Positions 9,954 to 20,644 of a DNA stretch of 64,000 nucleotides are shown piece by piece (the stretch's first letter is position 1; every line of letters starts with the position of its first letter). The position numbers and the translations under genes are program-made. Location: contig OZ251234.1 of the NCBI GenBank assembly GCA_965240325.2, positions 1,612,001 through 1,676,000 on the forward strand. The letters are read 5' to 3'. The stretch comes from Rebecca billardiae RCC1528. Lineage: Eukaryota > Haptophyta. The notes under the pieces were generated by a model. That model did no database searches and was not told the DNA's origin. It worked only from the letters and a program-made list of their open reading frames with translations.

Positions 9954-12900
9954 CGGCAGCAGAGGCGGGGGTGACGGCGGACGCGGCGGCGGGTACGGCT
10001 CTGTGCGCGGCGGCGGCGGTGGTGACGGAGGTGGCAGCGGCGACGGCGGCGGCGACGGCGGCGGCGGTGGTGGCGACGGCGACGGCGGCGGCGGGCGCGG
10101 CGGCGGGCGCGGCGGTGCGCTCGGCGGGGGCAAGGGCGGCGGCGAGGGCGGAGGCCGGGGCGGCGGCGGCGGCAGCGGCAATGTGCGCGGTGGCGGCGGA
10201 GGGCTCGGCGGTGGCATCGGCGGCGAAGCCGGCGGCGGCGACGGCGGTGGGGACGGTGGCGTCGACGGCGGCAGCGGGCTTGGTGGCGGTGCCGGCGGCG
10301 GCGATGGCGGGGGCCGTGGTGGCGCGGCCGGCGGCGGCCGGCTCGGAGGCGGGCGGGGCGGGGCGGCCGGTGGCGGGCTCGGCGGTGGGCTGGGGGGCCG
10401 GCCGGGGCCCGGGCTTGGCGGCGGGCTTGGTGGCGGACTCGGCGGCGGGGTCGGCGGCGGGCTCGGCGGCGGTCTTGGTGGCGGACTCGGCGGTGGCGAG
10501 GCCGGCGGCGGGCTTGGCGGTGGGCTCGGTGGCGCGCTCGGCAGCGGGCTCGGCGGCGGGCTCGGTGGTGGGTGTGGCGGCGCGCTCGGCGGTGGCGGAG
10601 TCGGTGGTGGGCTCGGCGGCGGGTTTGGTGGCGGGCTTGGCGGTGGCGGGGTCGGCGGCGGGCTTGGCGGCGGGCTCGGTGGCGCGCTCGGCGGCGGGCT
10701 TGGCGGCGGGCTCGGTGGTGGGTGTGGCGGCGCGCTCGGCGGTGGCGGAGTTGGTGGTGGGCTCGGCGGCGGGTTTGGTGGCGGGCTTGGCGGTGGCGGG
10801 GTCGGCGGCGGGCTTGGCGGCGGGCTCGGCGGCAGGCTCGGCGGCGGGCTTGGCGGCGGGCTCGGTGGTGGGTTCGGCGGAACGCTCGGCGGTGGCGGAG
10901 TCGGTGGTGGGCTCGGCGGCGGGTTTGGTGGCGGGCTTGGCGGTGGCGGGGTCGGCGGCGGGCTTGGCGGCAGGCTCGGTGGCGCGCTTGGCGGCGGGCT
11001 TGGCGGCGGGCTCGGTGGTGGGTTCGGCGGCGCGCTCGGCGGTGGCGGAGTCGGTGGTGGGCTCGGCGGCGGGTTTGGTGGCGGGCTTGGCGGTGGCGGG
11101 GTCGGCGGCGGGCTTGGCGGCGGGCTCGGCGGCAGGCTCGGCGGCGGGCTCGGCGGCGGGCTCGGCGGCGGGCTCGGCGGCAGGCCCGGTGGTGGGCTGG
11201 GGGGGGGACTCGGCGGCGGCGTCGGCGGCACGTTAGGTGGCGGTCTCGGTGGTAGGCTCGGCGGCAGCGGGCTTGGCGGCGGGCTCGGCGGTGGGCTTGG
11301 CGGCGGGCTCGGCGGTGGTGGGCTCGGCGGCAGGCTCGGCGGCGGGCTTGGCGGCGCGCTTGGTGGCGGCGGGTTGGGAGGCGGGCTCGGTGGGGGGCTC
11401 GGTGGTAGGCTCGGCGGCAGCGGGCTTGGCGGCGGGCTCGGCGGTGGGCTTGGCGGCGGGCTCGGCGGTGGTGGGCTCGGCGGCAGGCTCGGCGGCGGGC
11501 TTGGCGGCGCGCTTGGTGGCGGCGGGTTGGGAGGCGGGCTCGGTGGGGGGCTCGGCGGCGGGCTCGGCGGCGGTGGGCTTGGCGGCGGGCTCGGCGGTGG
11601 GCTTGGCGGCGGGCTCGGCGGCGGCGGACTTGGCGGTGGGCTCGGCCACGGCGGGGGTGGAGCGGGCGGCGGGCTCGGCGGCGGGCTAGGTGGCGGGCTG
11701 GGCGGTGGCGAGGGTGGCGGGCTCGGCGGCGACGATGGCGGCGGCGGCGATGGCGGTGGCGACGGAGGCGGTGGAGCCGGCGGCGGCGGACTTGGCGGTG
11801 GGCTCGGCCGCGGCGGTGGTGGAGCCGGCGGCTGGCTCGGCGGCGGCGGCGGTGGAGCCGGCGGCGGCGGACTTGGCGGTGGGCTCGGCCGCGGCGGTGG
11901 TGGAGCCGGCGGCGGAGCGGGCGGCGGGCTAGGTGGCGGGCTGGGCGGTGGCGAGGGTGGTGGGCTCGGCGGCGACGATGGCGGCGGCGGCGATGGCGGT
12001 GGCGACGGAGGCGGTGGAGCCGGCGGCGGCGGACTTGGCGGTGGGCTCGGCCGCGGCGGTGGTGGAGCCGGCGGCTGGCTCGGCGGCGGCGGCGGTGGAG
12101 CCGGCGACGGCGGACTTGGCGGTGGGCTCGGCCGCGGCGGGGGTGGAGCCGGCGGCTGGCTCGGCGGCGGCGGCGGTGGAGCCGGCGGCGGCGGACTTGG
12201 CGGTGGGCTCGGCCGCGGCGGGGGTGGAGCCGGCGGCTGGCTCGGCGGCGGCGGCGGCGAAGGAGGCGGCGGGAACGGCGTCGGCGGTGGTGGGCTCGGC
12301 GGCGGGCTCGGTGGTGGTGGGCTCGGCGGCGGGTTGGGCGGTGGCGGCCGCGGCGGGGGTGAAGCCGGCGGCTGGCTCGGCGGCGGCGGCGGCGAAGGAG
12401 GCGGCGGGCTCGGCGGCGGGCTTGGCGACGGCGGGGGCGAGGGTTCTGGTAGGCCGTCAAGCGAGATCACGTACGCCTCTCCTCGACTGGTGTATCCCAT
12501 GAACGCGCCCACGAGCAGCTCCGGGGAGCCGTCTCCCGAGAGGTCACCGAGCGCAGCGACGCCGTGCCCAAAATTGTCTGAGACAGAGACGTCGGCGCTG
12601 AGGCTCGGGGTCTCGTGACCGATCTTGCGCTGCGAGCGCACAGTGCCGTCACGCTGCATGTACAGCACGTACACGGCTGAGGAGACGCTGGTGCTTGCCT
12701 CGCCGACGAGCGCGTCCGGAATCCCGTCGGCGTCTAGATCTCCTGCACCCGCACAGCCCATGCCAAACCAGCCATCAGCAAGCTCGTTGAGAACAATCCC
12801 GCCTCCCTCGCGCGAGAGCCTCGCGTAAGACTTCACCGTCCCGGTGCGATTCAGGAAGAGCACGTACGCTGCACCGCGACGAGACTCGCCTATGCTGGAG

Positions 12901-14219
12901 TACGGCGCACCCACGATCGCGTCGGGCACGCCGTCATCGTCCAGGTCGCCGAGGCCACCAATGCAGAAGCCGAACCGCCCACCATTGGCCAGAATGGCGG
13001 GGAGTCCGCCCACGCCCGATGAGATTTGTGCGTCTCCCTTGACGGTGCCATTGGCGTGCAGGAAGAGCACCCGCGCCTCGCCGCGCTCGCTGTGGCGGAA
13101 CGGCGCGCCGACCATCACGTCTGTGACGTTGTCGCCATCCACGTCACCCAGCGATGCGATATCGGCGCCTATCGCGGAGACTTCCTCCACTGCGTGCGTG
13201 ATGCCGAGCGTGGACGACGAGATCTCGACGTAGGACTTGGTCGTGCCGGCCGGCGTGAGGAAGATGAACCAGCATGCTCCAGTCCGAAGGCACACGCCGA
13301 TGTCGGTGACGTTGTCGCCGTCGAGATCACCGAGAGACGTGAGGCCGTGGCCGAAGTAGGTCAAGGACCCGTAGGAGGCATCGAAACCGGGGGAGCCCTC
13401 GGAGACCATGTACTCGTCCTTGACGGTGCCGTCGGTGTTGAGGAGGAGGATGAAGACAGAGCCATCGCCGTATCCGCCTCCATACAGCATTCGCGAGGCC
13501 GAGACGAGAGCATCAGGGATTCCGTCGCCGTCGAAGTCTCCGAGTGCCGCCGTGCGATGTGCGAACATTTGGTTGGGGCTGACCGGCGTGCTCAGCCCAC
13601 CCAGGCCGTTTGAGATGATGGTGTAGGCCAGTACCATGTCTGGTGGCGGCGGCGGCAGCGGCGGGCTCGGCGGCGGGCTCGGCGGCGGGCTCGGTGGTGG
13701 TGGGCTCGGCGGCGGGCTCGGTGGTGGCGGGGTGGGGGGTAGGCTGGGTGGAGGCCTTGGCGGCGGGCTCAGTGCGGGTGGGCTCGGCGGCGGGCTCAGC
13801 GGTGGAGGGCTCGGCGGCTGGTTCGGCGGCGGTGGTGGAGAAGGCGGCTGGCTCGGTGGCGCGCTCGGCGGTGGCGGCGGCGAGCGCGGCAGCGGTGGTG
13901 GTGGGCTCGGCGGCTGGCTCGGCGGCGGTGGCGGTCCTGGCGGTAGGCTCGGCGGCGGGCTCAGCGGCGGGCTCGGCGGCGGGCTCGGCGACGGTGGTGG
14001 AGACGGCGGTGGCGGCTGCGGAGGTGGAGAAGGCGGCGGGCTCGGTGGCGCGCTCGGCGGCGGGTAAGGCGGCGCTGGCGGTGGATACGGCGACTGCAGC
14101 GGCGGGTAAGGCGGCTGCGGTGGTGGAGAAGGCGGCGGGCTCGGCGTTGGCTGTCCGCTGGCGAAGGTCAAGCTCGCGAGCACCGTCACAAGATGAAGAT
14201 TCACGTGGACGGCCCGCAT
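2142..14219 (-). CDS. Giant FG-GAP / IPT-TIG / PKD-REJ / GPS multi-domain surface protein
   Basis: Single-exon frame of about 4,025 residues from ATG at 14219 (MRAVHVNLHLVTVLASLTFASG, a clean signal peptide); an upstream in-frame ATG at 14345 would bury that signal. Order: Ser-Pro-rich 23-194; six FG-GAP repeats 195-590 with calcium loops such as GDFDGDGIPDALV, SLGDVDGDNVTDVMVG and GLGDLDDDGVPDAIVG; proline-rich stalk about 590-1432; a novel domain 1433-1556 ending in a GCTD..LNYDS.ATFDDGSC motif; short proline stretch; IPT/TIG-like repeats about 1620-2270; PKD/REJ-like region 2270-2825; helical GAIN-like region; EGF-like cysteines; GPS motif about 3243-3284 (CHFWNE..W..GC..CACDHLTDFAAL). Membrane helices follow at about 3333-3360, 3406-3456 and 3916-3940, with a long soluble loop between. 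The GPS predicts self-cleavage at HL/T. It resembles algal polycystin-1/REJ-type receptors but no PLAT domain was seen after the first helix. Likely surface adhesion or sensing (inference). Confidence 0.85.
9922..12450 (-). repeat. Coding minisatellite encoding the SPPP stalk
   Basis: Within the giant gene the proline stalk is built of higher-order tandem units. A 150-bp unit (50 codons) recurs at about 10,568, 10,718, 10,868 and 11,018. A 153-bp unit recurs at 11,251 and 11,404. A 243-bp unit (81 codons) recurs at 11,685 and 11,928. All periods are multiples of three, so copy-number change would keep the frame. The opposite strand is also open here as a glycine-rich frame, which I regard as a shadow. 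Confidence 0.85.
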
Positions 14220-15873
14220 CTTTTGCAGCAGCAATTTCGCGCTGGTTCCGAACCGAGGCCGAGAGGGTGGATTCGTGGGTAGCCCTGCCCTCCCCTGGTA
14301 CGCCGTGAAGGTAAGTGGAGATGGATACCGAGGTCCGAGACTCATCTATGGGCCATCATTCGTCAACTCTTCCCCTGATGGTCATACTGATTCAGAGTGG
14401 GTTCAGACTTGAGATCGAATCCAGAGGGAGCACCCCGAGCCATCTACTGAACAGTCCCATAATGATTATTGAGATTTACGGGTGTTGGACTCATTAGACT
14501 CACACATGCCACTCATGTGCGTTCTTATAGATTACTCTGAGTAAACTATGTATACCGATACAGTTAATCACTCAAGAATTTTTATCATTTGGAGTCTTGG
14601 ACTGGCAGTGAATTGTGTGCATACGTAGTATGCATCACAGGTAGATAACGAGTAATACCATTAGCATCCAGATATTGATCTCTGAATTCATCGTCATAAG
14701 TAGTTGTCGCCTGTCGGCATCCCAAAAAGGATGAAACCGGCCGAGCGGGAGGGAGACTCAGGTCCGGGCCGCGCGGGCTCTGGCGTCCTCTGCGCTGCTG
14801 CGCCGGCCCTCGCGGCGGGCCTCCCGGGCGCCACGGGGGCGGGCTCCTCTGCGGGTGTGGCCATCCGTGCTCTCCAACGAGCAGGTCGATCCGCAGGCCG
14901 CCGCAGTCGACGTCGACGACGGGCGTCGACCTGTATTGGGCGCTTGAGCTTTTCGCCGCACATTGCTCGGGCGGTGCCCCTGCCGAGCCCGGCGCGTCTA
15001 CATGCCCCGCCTTCAAGGAGCTCGTGGAAACCTACGCGCGCTTCCACAGTGACACCATGCGCGCTCTCGAGCGCGCGTGCGGGAGGGCGCACCCGCACGC
15101 CGTGGGGCCCGCGGGCGGCGGTGATGGCGGGGGGCTTGGTGAGGGACTGGGAGTCCGCCACCAGTCCGCCACCAGTCCCCCAGTCCTGGGACTGGGTGTT
15201 AGGCTCCTGCTGGTGTCGGAGGTGGGCCTCCGCGGGAGGGGCATGGGCTTCTTCGGGTGCCTGGTGGCCGACATGGTGCTCGTTGGCATGCGCACCGGCC
15301 GCGCCACGCTCTTCTTCTCGACCTGCCGCACGGCGTGGACTTCACGCGCTTGCTTCTTCGAGGGCCTCGGTGGATTCGACATGGGGCCGCCCGCGGCCGG
15401 GGGCGCGGCGGCACTCTCTGACCCGCCCGGGGCTGCGGGCGTCGAGGAGCAGACCTCATGGCAGGCGGCGCGAGCCCGGTGGCGCGCCAGCTGCCTGCGG
15501 GAGTGGCGCGTGCACGCGTCCCACCGCGGCCGCCCCGCCCTAGCCGTGGTGGACGGCTTGGAGCGCCACGCGGCCGAGGCGTGATGATGGTGACGGGCGC
15601 TCTGCTGGACGCGCAGGGGGGTCCTGGCCTGGGCTCGCGCAGCCCGCCGCCGCTGCAGGCCCGAGGCTGCAGGCCCGAGGCTGCAGCCCCCCCTCGTATT
15701 GTAGTACTAAGATGGTACGCGGCGCCGGCCATCGCGGATCGCCGGCGGCGTCGGCCATCGCCGTTCGGACATTCGCGTTCGGTCGCTCCGCCGGACGCTC
15801 CGCGTCTAGTCGTGACGCCCGTCTACTGTATGGCGGGTATGGATAGCTACAGCAACAGTCTGACGAACGACGA
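14220..15873. other. Intergenic; AT-richer upstream region plus coding-like debris
   Basis: 14,345-14,700 is AT-richer and probably holds the promoter side of the giant gene. In 14,850-15,590 the plus strand has protein-like stretches in different frames: VLSNEQVDPQAAAVDVDDG, then after a frame change GVDLYWALELFAAHCSG and FKELVETYARFHSDTM. No start, splice pattern or family could be settled, so this may be a decayed gene or element. A short duplication (GTCCGCCACCA twice) lies near 15,161-15,182. Nothing recognisable was seen in 15,590-15,873. Confidence 0.4.
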
Positions 15874-18800
15874 TCACGCGCGCCGTTGAACGCGTCGACC
15901 CGGCGGTGTGGGCGGCGGCTCGGCTGCGCCCGCGTCCAGCAGCACGCGCACCACGCGCTCGCTCGCCTCGCCGCGTCCCTGCGCGAGCGCGAGCGGCGTG
16001 TGCCCCGCCGCGTCGGGCTTGTTGAGCAGCGCGCCAGCGCCAAGCAACGCGCGCACGACGCGCACGCTATCGTCCTCCTCCTCCTCGCCCGCGCCCTCCT
16101 CCACCTCCTCCGCCGCCGCCGCCGCCGCCGGTGGCGCGGCGCCACGCTCCGGCGCCCGCGGCCGGCTCGGCTGCTGCACAGCGACATGCAGGGGCGTGCG
16201 CTGCGCGTCGTCTGCGCGGTTCACCGCCACGCCCGGCCGCGCGAGCAGCGCGGACACGCGGTGCGCGGCGCCCGCCTCGATCGCGGCGATCAGCGGCGAG
16301 CGCCCGTCGCGGTCGGGCCGGTTGACCGCCGCGCCACCGCGGAGCAGCTCCTCGACGCAGCCGTCCGCGCCGTGCGTGATCGCGATCATCAGGGCACACT
16401 CGCCGGTCGGGCCGTGCGCGCCGTCGGCCGACGCGCGCGCGCCGAGCAGCGCGCGCACGCAGCGCGCGCGACCCGCCTCGCACGCACGCGTGAGCGCCGT
16501 GTGTCCGTGCACGTCGGCGTGCTCTGTGCTTGCCTTGGCGCGCAGGAGCAGCCCGACACACTCGGAGAAGCCGCGCCCGCTCGCGCACGCCAGCGCCGAC
16601 TCGCCGCGCGCGTCGGGCGAGTGTGCGGCCGCGCCGGCGCCGAGCAGCGCGCGCGCGCACACCCAGTGGCCGCGCGCGGCCGCGTGCCACAGCGCGGTGC
16701 GGCCGTCGTCGTCGTCGTCGTCGACGCGCGCGCGCGCCTGGAGCAGGGCGCGCACGGTTGCCTCGGCGCCGCGCGCGCTCGCGAGCGCGAGCACCGTGCG
16801 CGGCCCTTGCGTGCGCAGAGCGCAGTTTGGGTCCGCCCGCGCGCCGAGAAGCTCCACAGCGCACGCGCCATGACCGCCCGCCACCGCGGCGCACAGCGCG
16901 GTGCGATCGTCGCGCGCGGCGGCGAGCGCGAGGACGCTGGCAACGTCGACGCCGGCCGCGCCGGCCGCGTGCCGCAGCAGCAGCCGCAGGCACGCGAGCT
17001 GGCCGCCCGCCGCCGCGTGCGTGAGGGCACTCCAGCCGGCGCCGTCCGCACGCGCGACGTCGGCGCGAGCGCGCAGCAGCGCGGCCGCGCGCGACACGCC
17101 GCCGGCGGCGCACACCGCCATGAGCGCGGTCACGCCGCGCGCATCCGGGAGGTCGGGGTCGCAGCCGGCGGCGAGGAGCGCGCCGAGCGCGCCGCCGCCG
17201 GCCGCCGTCGTCTGGGGAAGCTCCGTCTCCGCGCCCGCGGCGCCCGCGCTGCCATCCGCGCCGCTGCCGCTGCCCGCCGCCGCAGCCAGCAGCAGCGCTG
17301 GCGCACCGTCGCGCGTTCGCGCCGGCAGCGCGGCCGAGGGGTCGGCGGACGCGCTCAGAAGCGCGGACGCGCACGCGCCGCGGCCACTGTCCGCGGCGCG
17401 CAGCAGGGGCGTCCAGCCGCGCGCGTCGGCCGCGCTCGCGTCCGCGCCCGCCTCGAGCAGCGCGCGCGCGCACGGCACGGAGCCTGCCATTGCCGCCACA
17501 TGCAGCGCGCTCTCGCGCTCGGCGGTGCGCTGCGCCGCGTCCGCGCCCGCCCTGAGCAGCGCCAGGCACAGGTCTGCGCGGCCGGCGGCGCACGCGCGCA
17601 TCAGCGCAGTGCGCGCCGGACAGCCCGCGCTACCGCCCAGCTCGGCGCCACTCGCGCGCACGAGCTGCGCACACGCCTCAATGGCGGGTGTGTCGGCCAC
17701 GCCCGCAGCCGCCGCGCCGTCGAGCCAGCGCGCACACCCCAGCACCAACTGCTGCTGCTGCTGCTGCGGCGGCGGCGACCCCGGCTGCGGCGGCGGCGCG
17801 GCTGAGCTGCCGCCACCGTGCGCCAGAGATGGATCGGAAGTCGCCGCCGCGTCGCTCGGGGGGGGCGGGCTGGCGGCGAGTGTGGCCAGTGCGTCCGCTG
17901 CGCCCGCGGCGGGCTCGGGGCCGGGGGAGATTGGATCTCCCTGGTCGGCGCGTGGCGCCATCAGAGCCCAGCACCGCTGCAGCGCCGCGCGCAGCGCCGC
18001 ACCCGCGCCTGCGTCGCCCGCGCCTTGCCCGCCCGGCGCCGCGCGCCTCAGGTGAACCGCAGCAAGGGCAAGATGGCCGACGGCGGCGCGCGCTGGCGGG
18101 AGCCGGCCTCCGAGCGGCGCGCCGCTCTGCCCCGCGCCGCCCGCCTCGCCCCCCGCCGAGCGCAGCCACGCGCACACGAGCGCGTGCCGCGGCAGCAGCC
18201 GTTGCTCCGCCCAGCGCGCCGCGTCCGGCGGGGCCGCGCCGGCGTCCGGCGCGCCACTCGGCCGACGGCGCGCGCGGCGCGCGCGGCTGGCGGTGGCGCC
18301 GGCCGCGGGCGGCAGCGCGCGCAGCAGCGGCGAGATCGCTCGCACGAACGCGAGCGTGGCCTCACCAAGCCAGGCGCCGCTCACGCCGCCATCGCCGGCT
18401 CCACGGCCGCCGCCGCCTCGCGTGCCGCCGCCGCCCGCGCTGCTGCGCCGCCGCGCGCTGGCGGCGGCCCCGCCGCCGCCGCCGCCGCCGCCGCCTGTGG
18501 CGCCATCTTCGGCCACCAGCGCCGCGAGGAGCGCACACGCGTTGCGCGCCAGCTCGGCCGCGCTGAGCGGCGCCGCCGCCGTGCGCGCGGCGCGCGGCGC
18601 CTCTGCCGTCGCCAGCAGCAGCCCCAGCACAAGCTGGGCGCACGCGAGCACCCGCAGCTCGGTGGCGAGGCCAGCATGACCGCCGCCGCCCCTGCCGCCG
18701 CCCCTGCCGCCGCCCCCGTCGCCGCGTGCGCGCGCGTTTGCGTCATCCGCCGCGCGAAGCGCGGCGTCGAGCGCGCGGCGCAGCACGCGGTCAAACAGCG

Positions 18801-19936
18801 CCTGCTCCGAGCCCGCGCACTCGCTCACGTCGTGCAGCCCGCCTTCGCCCGCGGCGCGCGCCAGCCGCGCGCCCACTGCGGCATGCAGTTTCGAGCCTTG
18901 GGCGGCCTTGCACACGGCGGAGGCGACGGCGGCGTCAGGCACGGGGGCGCGCGCGGCGGCGTCGGCGCCGCGTGGGCGGACGAGCACGTGCAGCGCCGCG
19001 TGCTCGTCCGCGCGCGCCAGCGCCTCCTCCGCCACCGCCCGCACGTCCCGAGCGTGCCTGGTGGCAGCCTCCGCCTCCGCCTCCGCCTCCGCCTCCGCCT
19101 CCGCCTCCTCTGCCGCGCGCGCGGCATGCAAGCCGCCGGCGCCGCCGGCGCGCAGCCGCAGCGTGCGCACGCCAGGCGTGGGCGTGGGGACGATGGCGGC
19201 AGAGCGCGCGCTCGCGACGACGGTGAGCCGCGGCGGGAGCTGGCCCGCGTGCACCGCGCTCGCCAGCGCGTGCGCCACCGAGCCCTCCGGCGCGCCGGTG
19301 CCGGCGGCTGTTCCTGTGACAGTGTCCACGCTAGCCGCAAGCAGCAGTAGCAGCGGCGTGCGCTCCGACACGTCCGAGCCGTCGAGAGAACGCAGGGGCG
19401 CCCACACGAGCCGCTCCATCATCGCCGCGCCGCCCTCGCCGCCCTGCGGCCCCGCCGCCCCCGCCGCCGCCTCGGCCGTCACCGCCGCCTCGGCCGCGCG
19501 AAGCGCTCGCTCGTCTGCCTGTGTGCGCGCCCACGCGTCGTACCGTGGCAGCGCGTGCCGCAGCTGCGCGGCGGTGTTGCGCGCCCACGCGCGCGCGCTC
19601 AGCGTCTCGGCGTGCTCCGCGAGGCACCAGTGGTGCGCGATCACGCGCGGCTCCGCCTCGCCGCCGCCGCGGTCTCCGCCGCCGCCGTCCGCGCCGGTTG
19701 CAATCGCGCGCGAGGGCTGCAGCGCCAGCTGCGCCATCAGCGTGGAGAGGCCCGTGCCCGGCGGGCCGACGAGCAGCACAAGCGTGGGCGAACGCGCGCC
19801 ATCGTCCGCCGCTCGCGCCTCCGCGCCCGCCGCGCCGCCGCGCGCAATCTCACCCACGAGCCGAAGCGTCTGCTCGGCGCCGCCGTCAAAGCACGGCGCG
19901 TGCGCGCGTGCCGTGCGCGCGAAGAGCTCGTCGAGG

Positions 19937-19968
<32 letters not shown>

Positions 19969-20304
19969 TGGATCCGGGAACACTGGCTCGGGATCGCGCT
20001 CGAGATCCGACGCGCCGTCCGCCCCGCGCTCGCCATGCTCGCCTCCTCGCACGCGCGCGCCCAGCGAGGCGAACAGCGCGCTCGCCATCGCCGTGGCGGC
20101 GTGTGGCGCGTGGAAGGGCGAGCGCTCAGACCACGACGAGCCCGACGACTTCTTCAGCGCGGCACTCGGCGAGGCGCCATCTGGCGCATCGGCGCCAGCC
20201 GCGACCGCGCCGCCGTGCTCCGCGGCGGTGGCCTGCTGCGCGCCCATCCTGTGGCCGATTGGGATTTGTTGATGTAATCTGCCGCGCGCCAATTTTGGGC
20301 CCAT
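15874..20304 (-). CDS. STAND-type P-loop NTPase with C-terminal ankyrin repeats
   Basis: Intronless 1,476-residue protein from ATG at 20304; ATG at 20247 (MGAQQATAAEH) is an alternative because the bases between are AT-richer. Residues about 177-187 carry a Walker A motif (GPPGTGLSTLM) preceded by a hydrophobic strand (LVLLV). VIAHHWCLAEHAETLSARAWARNTAAQLRHALP follows at about 220-250, a pattern typical of NACHT/STAND modules. A Walker B-like strand and sensor region (LLLLLAASVDTVTG, LTVVASARSAAIV) lie at about 315-370. Residues 400-880 are helical with Ala/Gly-rich spacers, a polyglycine run and an (EA)n run. From about 895 to 1,470 there are roughly 14 ankyrin repeats (for example SALHVAAMAGSVPCARALLEAGADAS). 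STAND-ankyrin proteins act as signal-triggered switches; the ligand here is unknown. Confidence 0.8.
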
Positions 20305-20644
20305 TGCCCGTACGGTCTGTTTGTGGCGGTGTCTTTGTGCAGTGTTGGATGGCGTCAATCACGCCTTAACCAAGTGTGCACGTTAGTTGATACCGCGTCA
20401 GGCGCAGTCCGTCATCCGACACGGCCCAGGCCCCGATCCTGCAAGGTGCACCATCCTGATGCTCCCCGACCCCATCTCCGGCTCCGCTCACCGCGCGCTG
20501 CTAGGTATTCATGACTCACTACTACCGTCACTTGCCGCGCGGCCGCGAGCGCAGGCGCGCGGCGATGGGCGTCGGCTCTGGCGGCGCGCCGTCCTGCGCG
20601 CACGTACGCGGCCACGGGGCGGCATGGCGCGGGCGCGGCGCGCG

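Noticed and set aside
9821-12460. 879-codon Arg/His-rich minus-strand frame
   Set aside because: Frame-shifted shadow of the stalk repeat in the giant gene.
9760-12618. 952-codon glycine-rich plus-strand frame
   Set aside because: It is the antisense of the SPPP stalk; its composition follows from the repeat and it lacks any non-repeat domain.
15886-17805. 639-codon plus-strand frame opposite the ankyrin region
   Set aside because: Arg/Ala/Gly-rich antisense of regularly spaced ankyrin codons; no independent signal.
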